DNA from: Clitopilus passeckerianus
Taxonomy: Eukaryota > Basidiomycota > Agaricomycetes > Agaricales > Entolomataceae
Direction: 5' to 3'
NCBI GenBank assembly: GCA_944990035.1
Contig: CALYLX010000075.1
Location: forward strand, 124,001-188,000
DNA length: 64,000 bases
In this document: positions 11,347 to 23,456 of the stretch, piece by piece
How positions within the stretch are numbered: the stretch's first letter is position 1
Layout: every line of letters begins with the position of its first letter
Notes under the pieces: generated by a model
What the model was told of the DNA's origin: nothing
Databases searched by the model: none
What the model saw: the letters and a program-made list of their open reading frames with translations, nothing else
Program-made: the position numbers and the translations under genes

Positions 11347-14124
11347 ATGCCTGCTTTGCGACACAAAGAGCTCCCTCTAATTCCCGAACATCTTGCACTC
11401 ACAGCAGCTCCGGATTACCCACGGGCGAACGATGCTCTCCTCGCCCTGCCAACGGTTCTTGCATTGACAAAGGAAGCTGTTCAGGCAGTTTCTAATGTAC
11501 CTTATGTCGGAGCAATCGCCAATTGTGTGGAACGGCTGATAGCTATCCGCGAGGTAAGCATTACACGTTCATTCTACAATGGTTGCTAGACGCCTGAAGG
11601 TAGCATACACTAGGAACTTCAAACGCAGAAGGATCGATGTCAAGAACTCCTTGATCGCGTTCTCGGAAAGATTGGGAAGGTGTTCCGACATCTTTTGAAG
11701 CTGAAGGAGTACAGCGGAGACGAGCAGTTCGACGAACTAACACTTGAGTTGGGCAATTACTATAAGTAAGTGGTATTTGTTTGTGATATAGCACCGGGCT
11801 CACTCTCCTCGTCAAGCTTTCTGAAGCAGGTTATCGAGGTGGTCACAGAACTACAAAACCGACGGCTGTGGAGACGTTTGCTGGATCGAGGGACCGAGGA
11901 ACTTGAGAAGCTAGATCGCATGGTAAATAACTTCGATAGTGATATTATCTCGGTTGGTCTTGTTCTACTTTGAAGCTTGATTGTCTGCTAAATCCCACTT
12001 CATAGGCTCTGGTCATACACCTCGTGACAGAGCGAAGGTCTAGGAAGAAACATGAACCCTACGGTGCCTACAAACACCCTGAACCGTACGTCAACCCCGA
12101 CCCTGATTTCCCACTCATTTGACTGAGAGGATGCACATAGAGCTCTAACCCCTGGCATTGCGGAACTACTCCCTCCCGGTCCTGTGAACGTACTCGAAAG
12201 AGACAGGCAACAAGAGGAGATCGCAGAAGCTCTCCTTCGCTCCCCGAACGCAAAAGTCGCTATCCTCGGAATGGGAGGAATTGGCAAAACCACGCTCGCC
12301 TGTGCAGTCATGCGGCGGCCAGGGGTTGTCGAGGCTTATCCACGACGGCTTTTCATCTCGTTCGAGGGCCTCTCCACCTCCGAACTCGTCTACAACTCCC
12401 TCGCCAACACATTCTCAATCCCATCCGACTGTCGCAAATCCGAAGGTCAGATTCTGGCGCAGATCGTCCGCTATCTAGGGCAGAAGCAGACCCTGTTATG
12501 CATCGATAATTTCGAGACCTTTTGGGAGGTCCCAGAGAATCGTCCCGCTGCCGACGACTTCCTTGGAAAGTTGTCAAGCCTACCCAAGTTGGCTATCATA
12601 GTCACGCTTCGTGGCTCACAGGAACCCGGAAATCTCCTCTGGCTGCGAGTAGGGCCATTGGTACCATTGACACAAGACGGGTCTGAAGACCTTGTACGGC
12701 AAATCATCCGAGGCCAATTGGACCCTAGCGAGACCCGGAGCTTAAGGAGCCTCCTCGACGCAGTTGCGGGAATCCCATTAGCGGTAACGCTGATTGGGAA
12801 TCTGCTGCGAGACCAAACGGAGAGTCCTTGCTCGCTATGGCACCGTTGGACTCAGGAAAGCACCCAGGCCATTGGCCTTGCTGTGCCGGACCGTCAGTAC
12901 CGATTGGACGTATCTCTCAAGCTGTCTGTTTTCGGGCCACGGATGACCGATAATGCTAGGGCCGTATTGGCTGCCATAGCTGTACTGCCAGCTGGACTCT
13001 CGTCAGACGAGAGCTGGTTAGATTCCTTCCAGGCCCTCCTCCCATCTCAGGTCCACCTTCGTGATTCTATCCGAGCACTTCGCAACGTTTCACTTTGCTC
13101 ACTGGATAACAATGTTACACCCCCACGTTTCCAACTCCTCTCACCAGTACGCCAGTACTGCGTGAAGCACCTCCCTGTTGACATTGAGGTCGTCCGCAAA
13201 TTGATCGACCTATACAACAATCGATTGTATGACTTCCCTAGCGTTGAAAATAAGTCCGAATATACCTGGATCACCCGCGAGCTTGCGAACATCACCAGTA
13301 TACTCAATTTCGCATTTTCCCTCCCCTACGTCACCGATGCCCTCGCGCATGCCTCCGCTTCTTATACGGACTGGATGGACTTCCTAGGCTCGCCGACCAC
13401 GGATATGGTTCAACGAGCAATTGACGCACAGCTCGGCGACTCCGATGCAAAGGGCAGATGCCTCGTTGCACTTGCCCAGATGCATGGGCACCGTGGTCGT
13501 GATGAGGAAGCTGTTGCCCTGCTCGAGCAGGCACTTGACATACATCGAAAGCTCGGAAGCGAGGATGACGAGGCTTGGGACCTTTACTGGCTCGGAAAGC
13601 AGTATAGGAGAGTTTTTCAAGTCGAGAAATCGGTGGAGGCCCTCAATACTGCGTCTGCACTCTACCGAACCATCAAGAATTCTGATAGTTTCGGTGAGGC
13701 GAACTGCCTTGAAGAACTCGCCGACATCTACGTCAGTCAGGGAAAATATGCTGAAGCTGAAACCTCGGTGGTCAGAGCATTGCATATCTTTAGCACGACA
13801 CATCCGAACCGCCTTGGAGAGGCAAATTCTCTCAGCACGTTAGGACGAGTGTATAGGGAGCAGAGCAGACCCGAAAAGGCGATCGAGACCTGGAGAGCGG
13901 GCTTTGAGGCCTACAGGGATATCAACCACAATTGGGGGCAGGGCATCATTATGAGGAACCTTGGCGAGCTATACCGGGACGAGCAGAATATGGAGGATGC
14001 AGTTCAATGCTTCAAAGAGGCTATCAAGTTTCACGAGCAAGCAAACTACCTGGACGATGTTGAGGAGCTTCGAGAGGACCTGCAGGCGATTCTGGATAAG
14101 TTACCCTCAAGTTATCGAACATAG
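11347..14124 (+). CDS. NLR B: helical bundle - NB-ARC - TPR protein
   Basis: Five exons (11347-11553, 11614-11765, 11817-11952, 12006-12085, 12141-14124) keep one frame of 852 residues. Residues about 30-165 form the helical N-terminus: ALPTVLALTKEAVQAVSNVP, YVGAIANCVERLIAIRE, ELQTQKDRCQELLDRVLGK, then RGTEELEKLDRMVNNFDSDI. I read this as an MLKL/HeLo-like executioner bundle. The P-loop GMGGIGKTT lies at 235-243, kinase-2 LLCIDNFETFWE around 310-320, VTLRGSQEPGN near 343 and the GIPLAVTL motif further on. LLSPVRQYC marks the end of the ARC region. The last 220 or so residues are TPR pairs (EEAVALLEQALDIHRKLG; AEAETSVVRALHIF). NLR C lies 1.1 kb downstream in the same orientation with the same exon plan, so the two look like a tandem duplication. 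Role inferred: death or incompatibility receptor. Confidence 0.9.
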
Positions 14125-15271
14125 GAGAAATAGTCTTGAAAATATATACTACCCCGTAATTCTATGGATTTGCTAGTGCATGTAGCGGTTGTATTGGTGG
14201 CCCTGTTCGCTGGTGTCGGGACCGACGCGTCTTCGAATTACCAAATTTGGGACGCGTTGATGGGCAAATCCCTGGGAAACAAACTGAATTTGGACGTCAC
14301 GCTAATGCCTCCTCCTGTGCCCATTGTACTTAACTCACGCTCGCTTTGCCACTGAAACCATGAGGAGAAACGTGGAGTGGATTCTACCAGATGAATAGTA
14401 TACAGAAACGTACCCCGCCGTTCTTTTCATCACCTAAGGTTCGTGAACCAGGCGTTTATCTAAGTCTCCCTTCTGCGAGCTATTTGACTTTCAAAGATCT
14501 CTGCTTTCAACGGCCTGCCGCCGACTAGTGTTTTAGGTAAATACCACCTTTGAGGGCTCCCTCAAGGCTGAAATGACCCCAACTTGACGGCCTCAGCATT
14601 TCGTTGCGCTGAAGATTCTGACATCGCCCATCAAGCTTCAACCAGAGAAAGGAAGATTCATAGGTTTCCAGTTGTAGGAGGAACGAATCACCGTTAAGTG
14701 AGTTCTTTCTCGCCAGTCCCCGTTCTCACCCTTCTACTCTCCGTGTGACCTTCATTCCTCCCCCTCCCTCCCTCCCTCCTTTACTTCCGGTTCTTCTACT
14801 TCTGTTCCTTTCGTCTTTCTTTCCGTCGTTTTCGCTGAATAAACACTATCTTAGGATCGTCACCTAGCTATGGCAATACTTCGATGCACACTGCGAATTT
14901 GGACACAACGCCCGCCATTACTCCACGCCACAGCCTCGCAAGCATTGCCAAAGCCTGTCAATCACTGGGAGTTAGATCGTGATGAAGGTTGTGGGATTGG
15001 GATGGCCAGTAACTCATTAGCCATGAGGCCCGACTCTATGCCAATGCCTACGGCTCCTTTCTGAAGCCCAGAGACTCCTCTGTATACTTTCACTGTATTG
15101 TGTATATTCGTTCATGAATACATACATCTTGATGCAATTCGCCCGAGCTCTGGTAGAGGTGAGCCTACCACTCGAGCCGTGTCGAGGCCGAATGGATGAC
15201 AGCAACACATGATGAGCGCCCATCTACACACGCACGAAGCAATCAACAATTTACTTTCCCCATCAACCGTC
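14125..15271. other. Intergenic region between NLR B and NLR C
   Basis: No gene recognised. A pyrimidine-rich tract with repeated ccctcc units lies at about 14755-14785, ahead of C/T-rich sequence to 14830, a composition often seen in fungal promoters. Short frames at 14870 and 15112 carry no signature. Confidence 0.4.
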
Positions 15272-18158
15272 ATGTCGCCTCCTTGGAGCCTGGCCTCGGG
15301 CCTTCGCAGAATTACCCTTTCCTCTATCGCTCCTGTGTCCAACTCCTCAGAATTACTAACTCACATCGCAAGTGGCCACCAGAGACCAGTATTCTTCCAG
15401 TCAGGAAGAGGCGAATCGACCGAGAACTCAGCAACCCCTCTCCAGAAGCTCGAGGGCGATGCTATTTCTGTAGTCGCTCTGGTGGCCAAACTGACTATGG
15501 ACGTGATGCAGGGATTATCAAGTGTCCCGTATGTTGGAGCTATCGCTGGCATCGTTGATCACTTGATCCAGATTCGAGAGGTATGTCCAGTCCAGTCCTT
15601 CGCCACAATCACTGATGATTATCCGGCTTGCAGGAGCTTCAGAAGCAGAAGGATCGTTGCGAAGAAGTGCTAGATCGGGTGTTCCGGAAAATATCTAAGG
15701 TTTTCGGACAGCTTTTAAAGCTGAAGGACCTGGATGGGAAGGGCAAATTTGACGAACTGGCAGTCGAATTATGCAGCTATCACGCGTGTGTATCTTCTAT
15801 TAGAATGGACGGCGCATGCTAATAGGTGCATTATGAAGCTTTCTGAAGCAAGTCGTTGAGATTATAACAAGAGTCCAGCATCGAGGGGCAATGGAGCGTA
15901 TTCTGGATCGAGGAGTCGACGACTTGGAGAAATTGGATCGGATGATCAGCAACTTTGATAGTGAAATAATATCTGTACGTTACATACCCCCAGTTTATAG
16001 CTCGGAGGAAGCTGAACCCATACTTAATCTTCTTAGGCGATGGTGATGCACCTCATCACAGAAGTTCTGAGGAAACCGCAGGCTACATCGGCCTCGAGTC
16101 CGTGAGTCTACTATCAGCGATTGTTGATACTTGGCTCATTATTCTCCAATCAGAATTATATCCTCCGATGTTTCTACGCTCTTACCCCCCGGTCCGGTTT
16201 GCATGCTTGAACGGGAGGGACAACGGGATGAACTTGTCAACGCTCTTATATCCTCTCAGAACTCCAAGGTGGCCATTCTTGGGATGGGAGGCATAGGCAA
16301 GACAACGATTGCCTGCAGCGCTATGAAGGATCTCCGTATCGTTGAGGAGTATCCGCGACGCTATTTCGTGTCCTTTGAAGGTCTTCCCACATCGGACCTT
16401 GTCTACACCTCCCTGGCGAACACATTTCAAGTCCCCCCAGACCTTCGCACCTCGGAGAACCAGATTCTCTCCCAGCTTCTTATACACTTAGGACAGAAGA
16501 AGACGCTCCTATGTCTTGATAATTTCGAGACTTTCTGGGAGGCAACCGAGAGCCGCAGGAAAGCTGAAGAGCTTCTTGGTCACCTGTCGTCACTCGGGTC
16601 CCTTGCTATTCTAGTGACCCTTCGTGGTACAGAACGTCCGGGAGGCGCAGATTGGGTGCTTCTAGACCCGTTGCGGCCATTGACTATGGAGACATCCGCG
16701 TCTCTTATATCTCGTATATCCCATCTTTCGCATGAAGATGGTAATGAAAAGGAATATATCCGGAAGCTCCTGGATGCAATGGGTGGGCTTCCATTAGCCG
16801 TCACCCTTATTGCAAACCTGCTCCGGGATGGAGCCGAGACACCTGAGTCGCTCTGGGAGCGCTGGCGTGAAGAGAGCACAAGCGTTATTAGCACTAGCGG
16901 ATTGGACGACAAGCAATACCAACTCAATGTCTCCCTTAGGCTTTCGATATATGGTCCAAGAATGGACCAGAACGCCAGAGATGCACTGGCCGCCATAGCA
17001 GTACTCCCAGTTGGTCTGTCTAATCTTAAATCTTCAATAGACGACCTCCAATCCCATCTCCCCTCCGAAATACGTCTACGTGATTGTATCAGGACTCTTA
17101 GAAATGTAGCGCTTTGCTCTCTTGACGAATCCTCATCCCCTCCCCGACTCCAACTTCTCTCCCCCGTTAGACAATTCTGCAATGCAAACCTCCCATCCAG
17201 CAACAAAGTCATCGACGGGCTCATTGACTTCTACAATCACCGAATGGCAAGTCACAAAGGGCTGGGCACCAGTGCGATGTTCAGCTGGTTTTCGAGCGAG
17301 CTTTCTAACGTTGACGCCGTAATCCGCCACGCCTATTCCATCGGTCGCATCACAACTCCCCTTGTATGGTCAACAATGGACTACGTCCAATGGATGGGCC
17401 ATCTTGGTTCAACCACGTATGAAATCCTCGAGATTGCCGTTGCCGCCCTCCCAAGGCGTTTCACCAACAGAGCAAAATGCCTCGATATCTTGGCGGGTGT
17501 ATACCTAGGCCTCGGACGGAGTCAGGAGGCTTGTAACATCCTCCGTGAGACCCTTGAAATACATAGGGCTGTGCAATCCCCCAAGAGAGACGAGGTTTAC
17601 ACCCTTACGTTGCTCGGACAAGCCTACTTTGACATGGGGGAGTCGAATGAAGCGGAGGCTGTTCTGAAGGAGGGGTTGGAAGCCTACAAGGACTCCGATG
17701 ATCCACTGGGAGCTGCGAATATCTTACATAGCCTCGCTTGGATCCACATCTGGCGTGACGAATTGGACGAAACCGAGTCTTTCGCGAATCAGGCGTTGGA
17801 ACTTCGCCGTACTTATAGTGATCGCCTTGGCGAGGCCAACGTGCTACACGTACTCGGGCTCGTCTATCACAAGCGCAAGCAGTTCTCTCTCAGCGCGAAG
17901 ACGTTTCAGGAGGCGGTCGATGCATCCAAGGACACCAATTATACGTATGGTCAGGGTGACAATACATATTGGCTTGGCCGTACGTATGCTGAAGCTCAGG
18001 ATTTTAAGAGAGCAGTTACATGCTTCGAGCAAGCCATTCCACTTTACGAGCAGGCACATGCAACTTCTATGTTAGAATCTGCAAAGGAAATGCTGGAATC
18101 CTCGCGCCAGAAGCTCATCTCGGAGCCGGAAGGTCATGACTCCGCTCCCCTTCAATAA
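15272..18158 (+). CDS. NLR C: helical bundle - NB-ARC - TPR protein
   Basis: Five exons (15272-15580, 15634-15785, 15839-15974, 16037-16101, 16154-18158) give 888 residues. I chose the ATG opening MSPPWSLASGLRRITLSS because it matches the starts of NLRs D and F; an in-frame ATG at 15209 would add 21 residues. Exons 2 and 3 are exactly 152 and 136 bp, as in A, B, D and F. The N-terminal bundle includes VALVAKLTMDVMQGLSSVP, YVGAIAGIVDHLIQIRE and RGVDDLEKLDRMISNFDSEI. The P-loop GMGGIGKTT is at about 264-272, with LLCLDNFETFWE, VTLRGTERPG, GLPLAVTLIANLL and LLSPVRQFC following. The TPR region runs from about residue 640 to 875 (EACNILRETLEIHRA; SLSAKTFQEAVDASKD). The tail ends PEGHDSAPLQ. Predicted to be a cytosolic NB-ARC switch with a death-type effector domain. 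Confidence 0.9.
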
Positions 18159-21100
18159 TTGATCATTAAGGCAGATTTGTTAGCTCAGAGTTGCATCATG
18201 TTCGATATATTCCTGTACATATCAGAAACAGGTTGAAATACGATAGAAATACATTACAAATATTTACGTCGATCCTAACCACGCGGCACTGAAGGATTCA
18301 GCTGCAAATACTCCTGTTATACGCATGCAAAGCCAATACGTGCGTCTCGTGTTACTGATCCTGCATAGTATGCACTAGACCCAAGGTCAACTGGAAATCT
18401 TAATGTACAAGGTCAGAGAAACCACCGCTTGCGGCCAGTGTAACGAACATCCCATTTCAAGCCCAGTTGGCACTTTACCCGATGCAGCTGACGTGCAGTG
18501 TCGCCTCAGCATTACATTGGTGCCGGGGGTTGGAATGCGAAGCCACTACAGGGTTTCGAGAGTCCTTGGCATGCGCCGGGAGAATAGATATAACGTCGAG
18601 CGGTCTCTTGCGAAGAACCGTTCGTCAATTTTAGCAGAGGAATAACTCGGGGGAGAGAACCGTACCATTCGGGTTCAGAAGTGACCCAGCAGAAATATTC
18701 GCCCTCAAGATATTAGAGGGAGCACTCAGCCTCATCGCCAGTACAGAGCTGACAGCTGGATTCGGCCGAGTTCACGCGGTGAGGACCAGGCCCATACATA
18801 TAGCATGCAGGAAACAGTTGTAGGATGCTTGTAATCTGTTCAAGAAAACATCAGTTGGTCGACAGGTTGATGGGAGTTGAAACTTGAAGGCTGGGAAATC
18901 GAGAAGCCATAGATGACCAAGAAAAGGGCTGAGTCGGGCTGAAGAGTGCGGGGTTGAAAGTAAGGATAGAAAGCAGCGACATGGAAGAAGAGGAAGAACA
19001 TGGAAGGGGGAAGATGTTGAAACAGCTCACTGACTCTGTCTGTCACCACGGCGGGAAAATGAATGTTATTTCACGCCACTGTCTGCCAATTATCCACAAG
19101 TTTCGAGTATGGCAATCTCCTGGTTCTAAAAGAGATTTACTAGGTGGTAGAATCAGCTTGTTGTTAATTGAAGGTTTCTGGAGCAAGATGAACCCTCTTG
19201 GGCATTGTTTTTAGCTTAATTTCCATCTCCGACACCCCTCATATCTCAGTGTAAACGAAAAAGAGAGACGAGCCTTGGCAGCGGGAGTCGGTTGAGGGGG
19301 CAAAAGACGAGACAGCGTGCTTGCGTAAGCAAGGGCCCAAGGCGTCTAATTTCGAACGCGTCGTTTGGCAACAGCTTGGAAATACACCAACGGCAAGCAA
19401 GGCATCAACAGAATTCAATAACAAACTCGCCGTCCTTGTCGCCTTTTCTGCGAACAAGTCTATTGCCCTGAGCGATGCTCAGCTTTCTTTCCAGCCACAA
19501 CACCAACCCAAACTTTACTCTGGGAGCCTCAATGCACTGTTCTCACTCAGCGTTCATCAGATTCAGAATATTGACTAACTTCATCGCTAGGCCGGTCCCT
19601 AGGCCATCAACTCAGGAAACGTCCATTTGATAACGCCTTCGTCCCTGCCCTCTTTCAGCCGACAGAAATAGCCCGCTTTCATTGAAGTGTCCTACCTAGG
19701 CATGGCCTACAAAACCCTGGGATCATCTGGCAAAGATTCGGATGCACCTCTACATCGAGGCAGTACTCTCCTGGAGGATCCACCTGGCTCCCTTCCGGTC
19801 TCGAATGTGCAACGGGGAAACCCCGCCTATGGAACCAATGCCTGCGCGTTATGTTAGACCAGCCCTTTTTTGTCGAAAAAAATGAGGCTTCCAACTTTCC
19901 GGATGGTGAGCTGTTCCGAACCCCAGGGAGACCAAGTCTGACATCTTTCCTCTCTTCTAGCCTATATCTAGGCTTCAACGGTGCCATGTATCTCATGGCT
20001 CCGGCTTCTCGCTTCTACTGCGCCAGCACCACCGCACCGCGCTGAAGCCATCAAGCCGACCATCCATCATATGAAGCTCTATTCTCAACGCGGTCACTGT
20101 CGACATATTATGCCTCCACATCTCACAACTTTTTGATGCCAAAAACTTTCGTCTTCTTCTCTCGTTGTGCCTACGGAAGAGAAATGGTCAACAATACCGC
20201 AGGATGCCCGATACGCAGAGCTGCACTGACTGAGCGAACGTCCAGTGAGTGTTCCGGTACTACTGTTTCACCACCCGTAGGAGCTGATGTACATGCTTTA
20301 GAATGTCAGGAAAGATCTTCTTTTGGGATTGGGCCGAAGAATGCGACGTTAGGCACGAAAGGCTCCCTCCGATTGAGGTTCCTTGTCTCTTTCTGCGCCA
20401 GTTGAGTTCTAACACCCTTAGGTGGCCCTATCTGTCTCACCGCCATTTACCTAGCTTCTTGTGGGTTATGCACTCTGCTATTCATGCACAAGTACCGCTT
20501 GAAGCAGCTGTCAGTGACACTCCTCGCGGCACATCACTAGCTGTAGTTGCGCGTTTAGTAAGCCTTTCCAATTTACCCCGATCGTGAACATCCGCTGACT
20601 GGTCATCTACATGCTTTTCCTACTACAGCTTGCCTGCTCCGTACGTCAAACGAAGAGCTGCTCCCGATACATGATCGCCGTTGTTATTGGTCTCGGTATT
20701 CGCCTGTTATCCGAGGACACATCGAGCCTCGATCCATTGGGATCGACTCGGCCAGCCTCTCACTTTTACGCAATGTATCACTTCAGAAATGATTTACCCG
20801 TAATTTAGAAATGTTCCACCTGCTAAATACACGAATTCAATATAGACGATAGGAGCTTGAGTTAACACACTGGCCGGAGCGCGCGCCTTGAAGCTCGACG
20901 TGATAACCATTACCAGCAAAATCAAGGCCGTTTTGGTCATGATATCAGTGGTATTGCAGGGGCAAGTGTTCTGCAGGCGTGATTCCAGTTGCGAAGCATA
21001 TGTTATTTTGTAAGGCTCGTAACCAGAAGCAAAATCCTTCGAAAGACGAAACTTCACACTAGGTTTCTCCTCATCCTCTAGCAGCTCCATAGATCATATC

Positions 21101-21535
21101 CCGCGGCAATAACCTCCTAGGATAGTAATATAGTAGGGTGATTTTTAGCGTGAGTTCATCCGCCTTGAGACTCCGTAAGCAGATCAGCCGTTACCTGGAC
21201 CAAGCAAGGGATTTGGTGACTGGTTTCCTCCTGGTAATGCGCGCCTTCTCCCCCTTTCTCGACGATCAATTTTGCTTCAGAATTTACTGCGGCCTGAGGG
21301 CTCGAAACCTCGAATAATCCTTGTTAGTATTCCCATCGATTCCATCGGATATGACTGTACAAGTCTCATTGTACTGTCCCGTCCACTTCAAATATAATAC
21401 GTAGTTTGTATGGAATGTGATACGTTCGAGAGATATAGCTGCATGATCTATAAGCAAATGTGATCAAACCTCGTAGAATAATATCATGCATAACATGGCT
21501 GTTGTGTAAGATTAGGGAATCCCCGCCGCTTCGGT
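18159..21535. other. Long gene-poor stretch after NLR C
   Basis: About 3.4 kb with only short, unrelated frames on both strands. None shows a domain, a signal peptide with convincing context, or consistent splice sites. A minus-strand frame near 20794-20943 starts with a hydrophobic stretch (ALILLVMVITSS) but is too short and isolated to call. No tandem repeat or transposon end was noticed. Confidence 0.4.
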
Positions 21536-22070
21536 TTCAAGCTCTGCACTGAGCATAGAGGACCAGTGAAAGGTCATCCTTCACGATCTGTGCACTGTGC
21601 TCACTAGAAACTTGTTGATAAAGCTGGAGAGCTTCTCGAAGGCAAGAAGCAGCGAGACCAAGATCACCCCTGCTCTTGTCGGCTAATCCAAGAGTAAGTG
21701 AAAGGTGGTGCATCCTATAAGAGAAACAGACAAGTGTCGGCTTTGAAACTCGGTACCCAATTCTAGAGGAGATGAACCTTCCGAAATCCGCGATGCACCG
21801 AATACAGGTTTTTCACTCAAATCCGATCGGATCTCCAACTCCAGCATCACTGTCGATTTATGCTCGGAGCTGTCTTGCCAGCGGACGGCCTGTAGATGAG
21901 CAAGGTATGGTGGCGCTGCAAATCGACAACTTGCGGTTGCTAAACAAGCTAGCAACATAAAAGTCATCAATGGGAATTTCCAGCCTCGGCAAGACGGCTA
22001 ACCAAAGGTTCAAACCAGTAGGCATTCCACTCGCATCCCAGCCATGTCCCATCCACCAACGTAGGCCAGG
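21536..22070 (-). pseudogene. NLR tail relic on the reverse strand
   Basis: On the minus strand, 21720-21536 reads HHLSLTLGLADKSRGDLGL, then AASCLREALQLYQQVSSEHS and AQIVKDDLSLVL, followed by a stop. This matches the last TPR and tail of the NLRs (for example QAVSCLREAVQLFEQASSPR with LARDDLSRVMS). Further upstream on the same strand, near 22060-21980, a different frame contains WMGH...LPRL, resembling the WMGHLGS...ALPRR segment of NLR C. The pieces are in different frames and everything else is missing, so this is decayed debris of a copy that lay in the same orientation as NLR D. Confidence 0.6.
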
Positions 22071-23456
22071 AACGTTGCCTGATCGGTAGGTCTCCTTGGG
22101 TGGCCCACGTCGTGTATCAGGGTGCCTTCTTTGTATGCCAAAAATACTGAAGACGAAGAGATGGGTAAAGTTCGAAGAGCATAGCCAGTATAGAGGAAAT
22201 ACTAACCTCCAGCGCACCGCAGAGGACTGATCCTGCTCGTGCCTAGCTCCTGTTTCTTGTTCGCCTTGGTTGCACTGACATGCCGTTGGAACAGTCCGTC
22301 TTCTATACTCGGTGATTCCACGGTCACCGTGATGATGCAAGAATTCGCGAAACGTCTGGCTTTGGTGGAGAAGGCACTGGAGTACACGTCAGCTACCTCC
22401 AGAAATGACTTTACGGGAAACGACAAACATTCATAGGTGCTCCAGGGAACGATGTCCCAGGCACAACTATGGGTCGCAGCAGTAGCCGGTTGCAGTTCGT
22501 GCTTTGAATTGACAAGCCAGCTGCCAGTGTGGTGCACACCACAGGGATTGTTATTCTACCAGAAGGCAATGTCAGTATGGATGCGTGGAGGACAAAGGAG
22601 AGGGGTCGAGAGAGTTCAAGCAAGAAGGGGCATATAGCCGTACTCTTCGATTATAAAAACCCAGAGTGTTTGAGGGGAGGGAGGCAAGCAGCTTCGAGGT
22701 AGACGAGAACTTACGGAGGTTGAAGCAACGGCCCGTCGCTCTCTGTTCCCCCTCCACGCCTGAAACAGCACTGTTTCTTTGACTTTGCCTTGGGGTAGAC
22801 AGCTTCTTAGGGCGCAGCTATTCTCGACATCCTAGAAGATTGTCGCGTCTTGCAAAGGAACTGCCGGAAAGAAGCGGTTGGTCAGTTTTCGGAGGCGATA
22901 CTCGACCTTGCAAAGCGCCGACCTCGTGAATGCAGCAGAACCTTCCTGACCACAACTTGTGTCCGTTGTTAGAGCTCTGGTGTGATGTGAGGATTATCGA
23001 TTCCGGCAAGGCATCCACATATAAGGTCATGGTGTTTTCTTGCGTATTCTGCACCTTGCCTGAAGTATTTGAATGTTTGTAACAGCTGTTGCGCGCTGTC
23101 GCAGACAAGGACGGTCAGCAATTCCTTCGGAACAAAAGTCCGGCAAATGGACCAACCCAGATCAAGATAACAGTTGCTGTAGATATCTCTCCGAGTACCC
23201 GAGATATAGGCTGAATAGAGAGAACTTTCGTAGGCGGAAGGCTCAAGGGCCCAGGAAACGAAGTGGAAAAGATCAGGGTGATGTCCGAGTCTTTGTGCTG
23301 TGTTGATTATTTGTTTGACAAGCCGATGAATAATAACGCGTGTTCGATTTTGGTACTTCGGTCGCGTCTTCCTCAGGCCGGACTCGGATATGTGATAACT
23401 ATCTTCTGCACCACAAATTCCCTACATATAACACTGCTCAATTCTCAAAGTCGCTA
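22071..23456. other. Intergenic region downstream of NLR D
   Basis: Short frames only. A plus-strand patch near 22330-22430 (QEFAKRLALVEKALEYTS) looks helical but stands alone. Nothing else recognised. Confidence 0.35.

Noticed and set aside
14755..14785. ccctcc tract as a functional repeat array
   Set aside because: Short, imperfect pyrimidine run of the kind common in fungal promoters; no evidence for more.
21858..22340. 160-codon minus-strand frame as a gene
   Set aside because: Only a short WMGH...LPRL patch has a meaning, as NLR debris; the remainder shows no conserved content.
22239..22436. Plus-strand helical patch (QEFAKRLALVEKALEYTS) as an NLR N-terminal domain
   Set aside because: It does not match any of the five bundle sequences and has no flanking exons of the family lengths.
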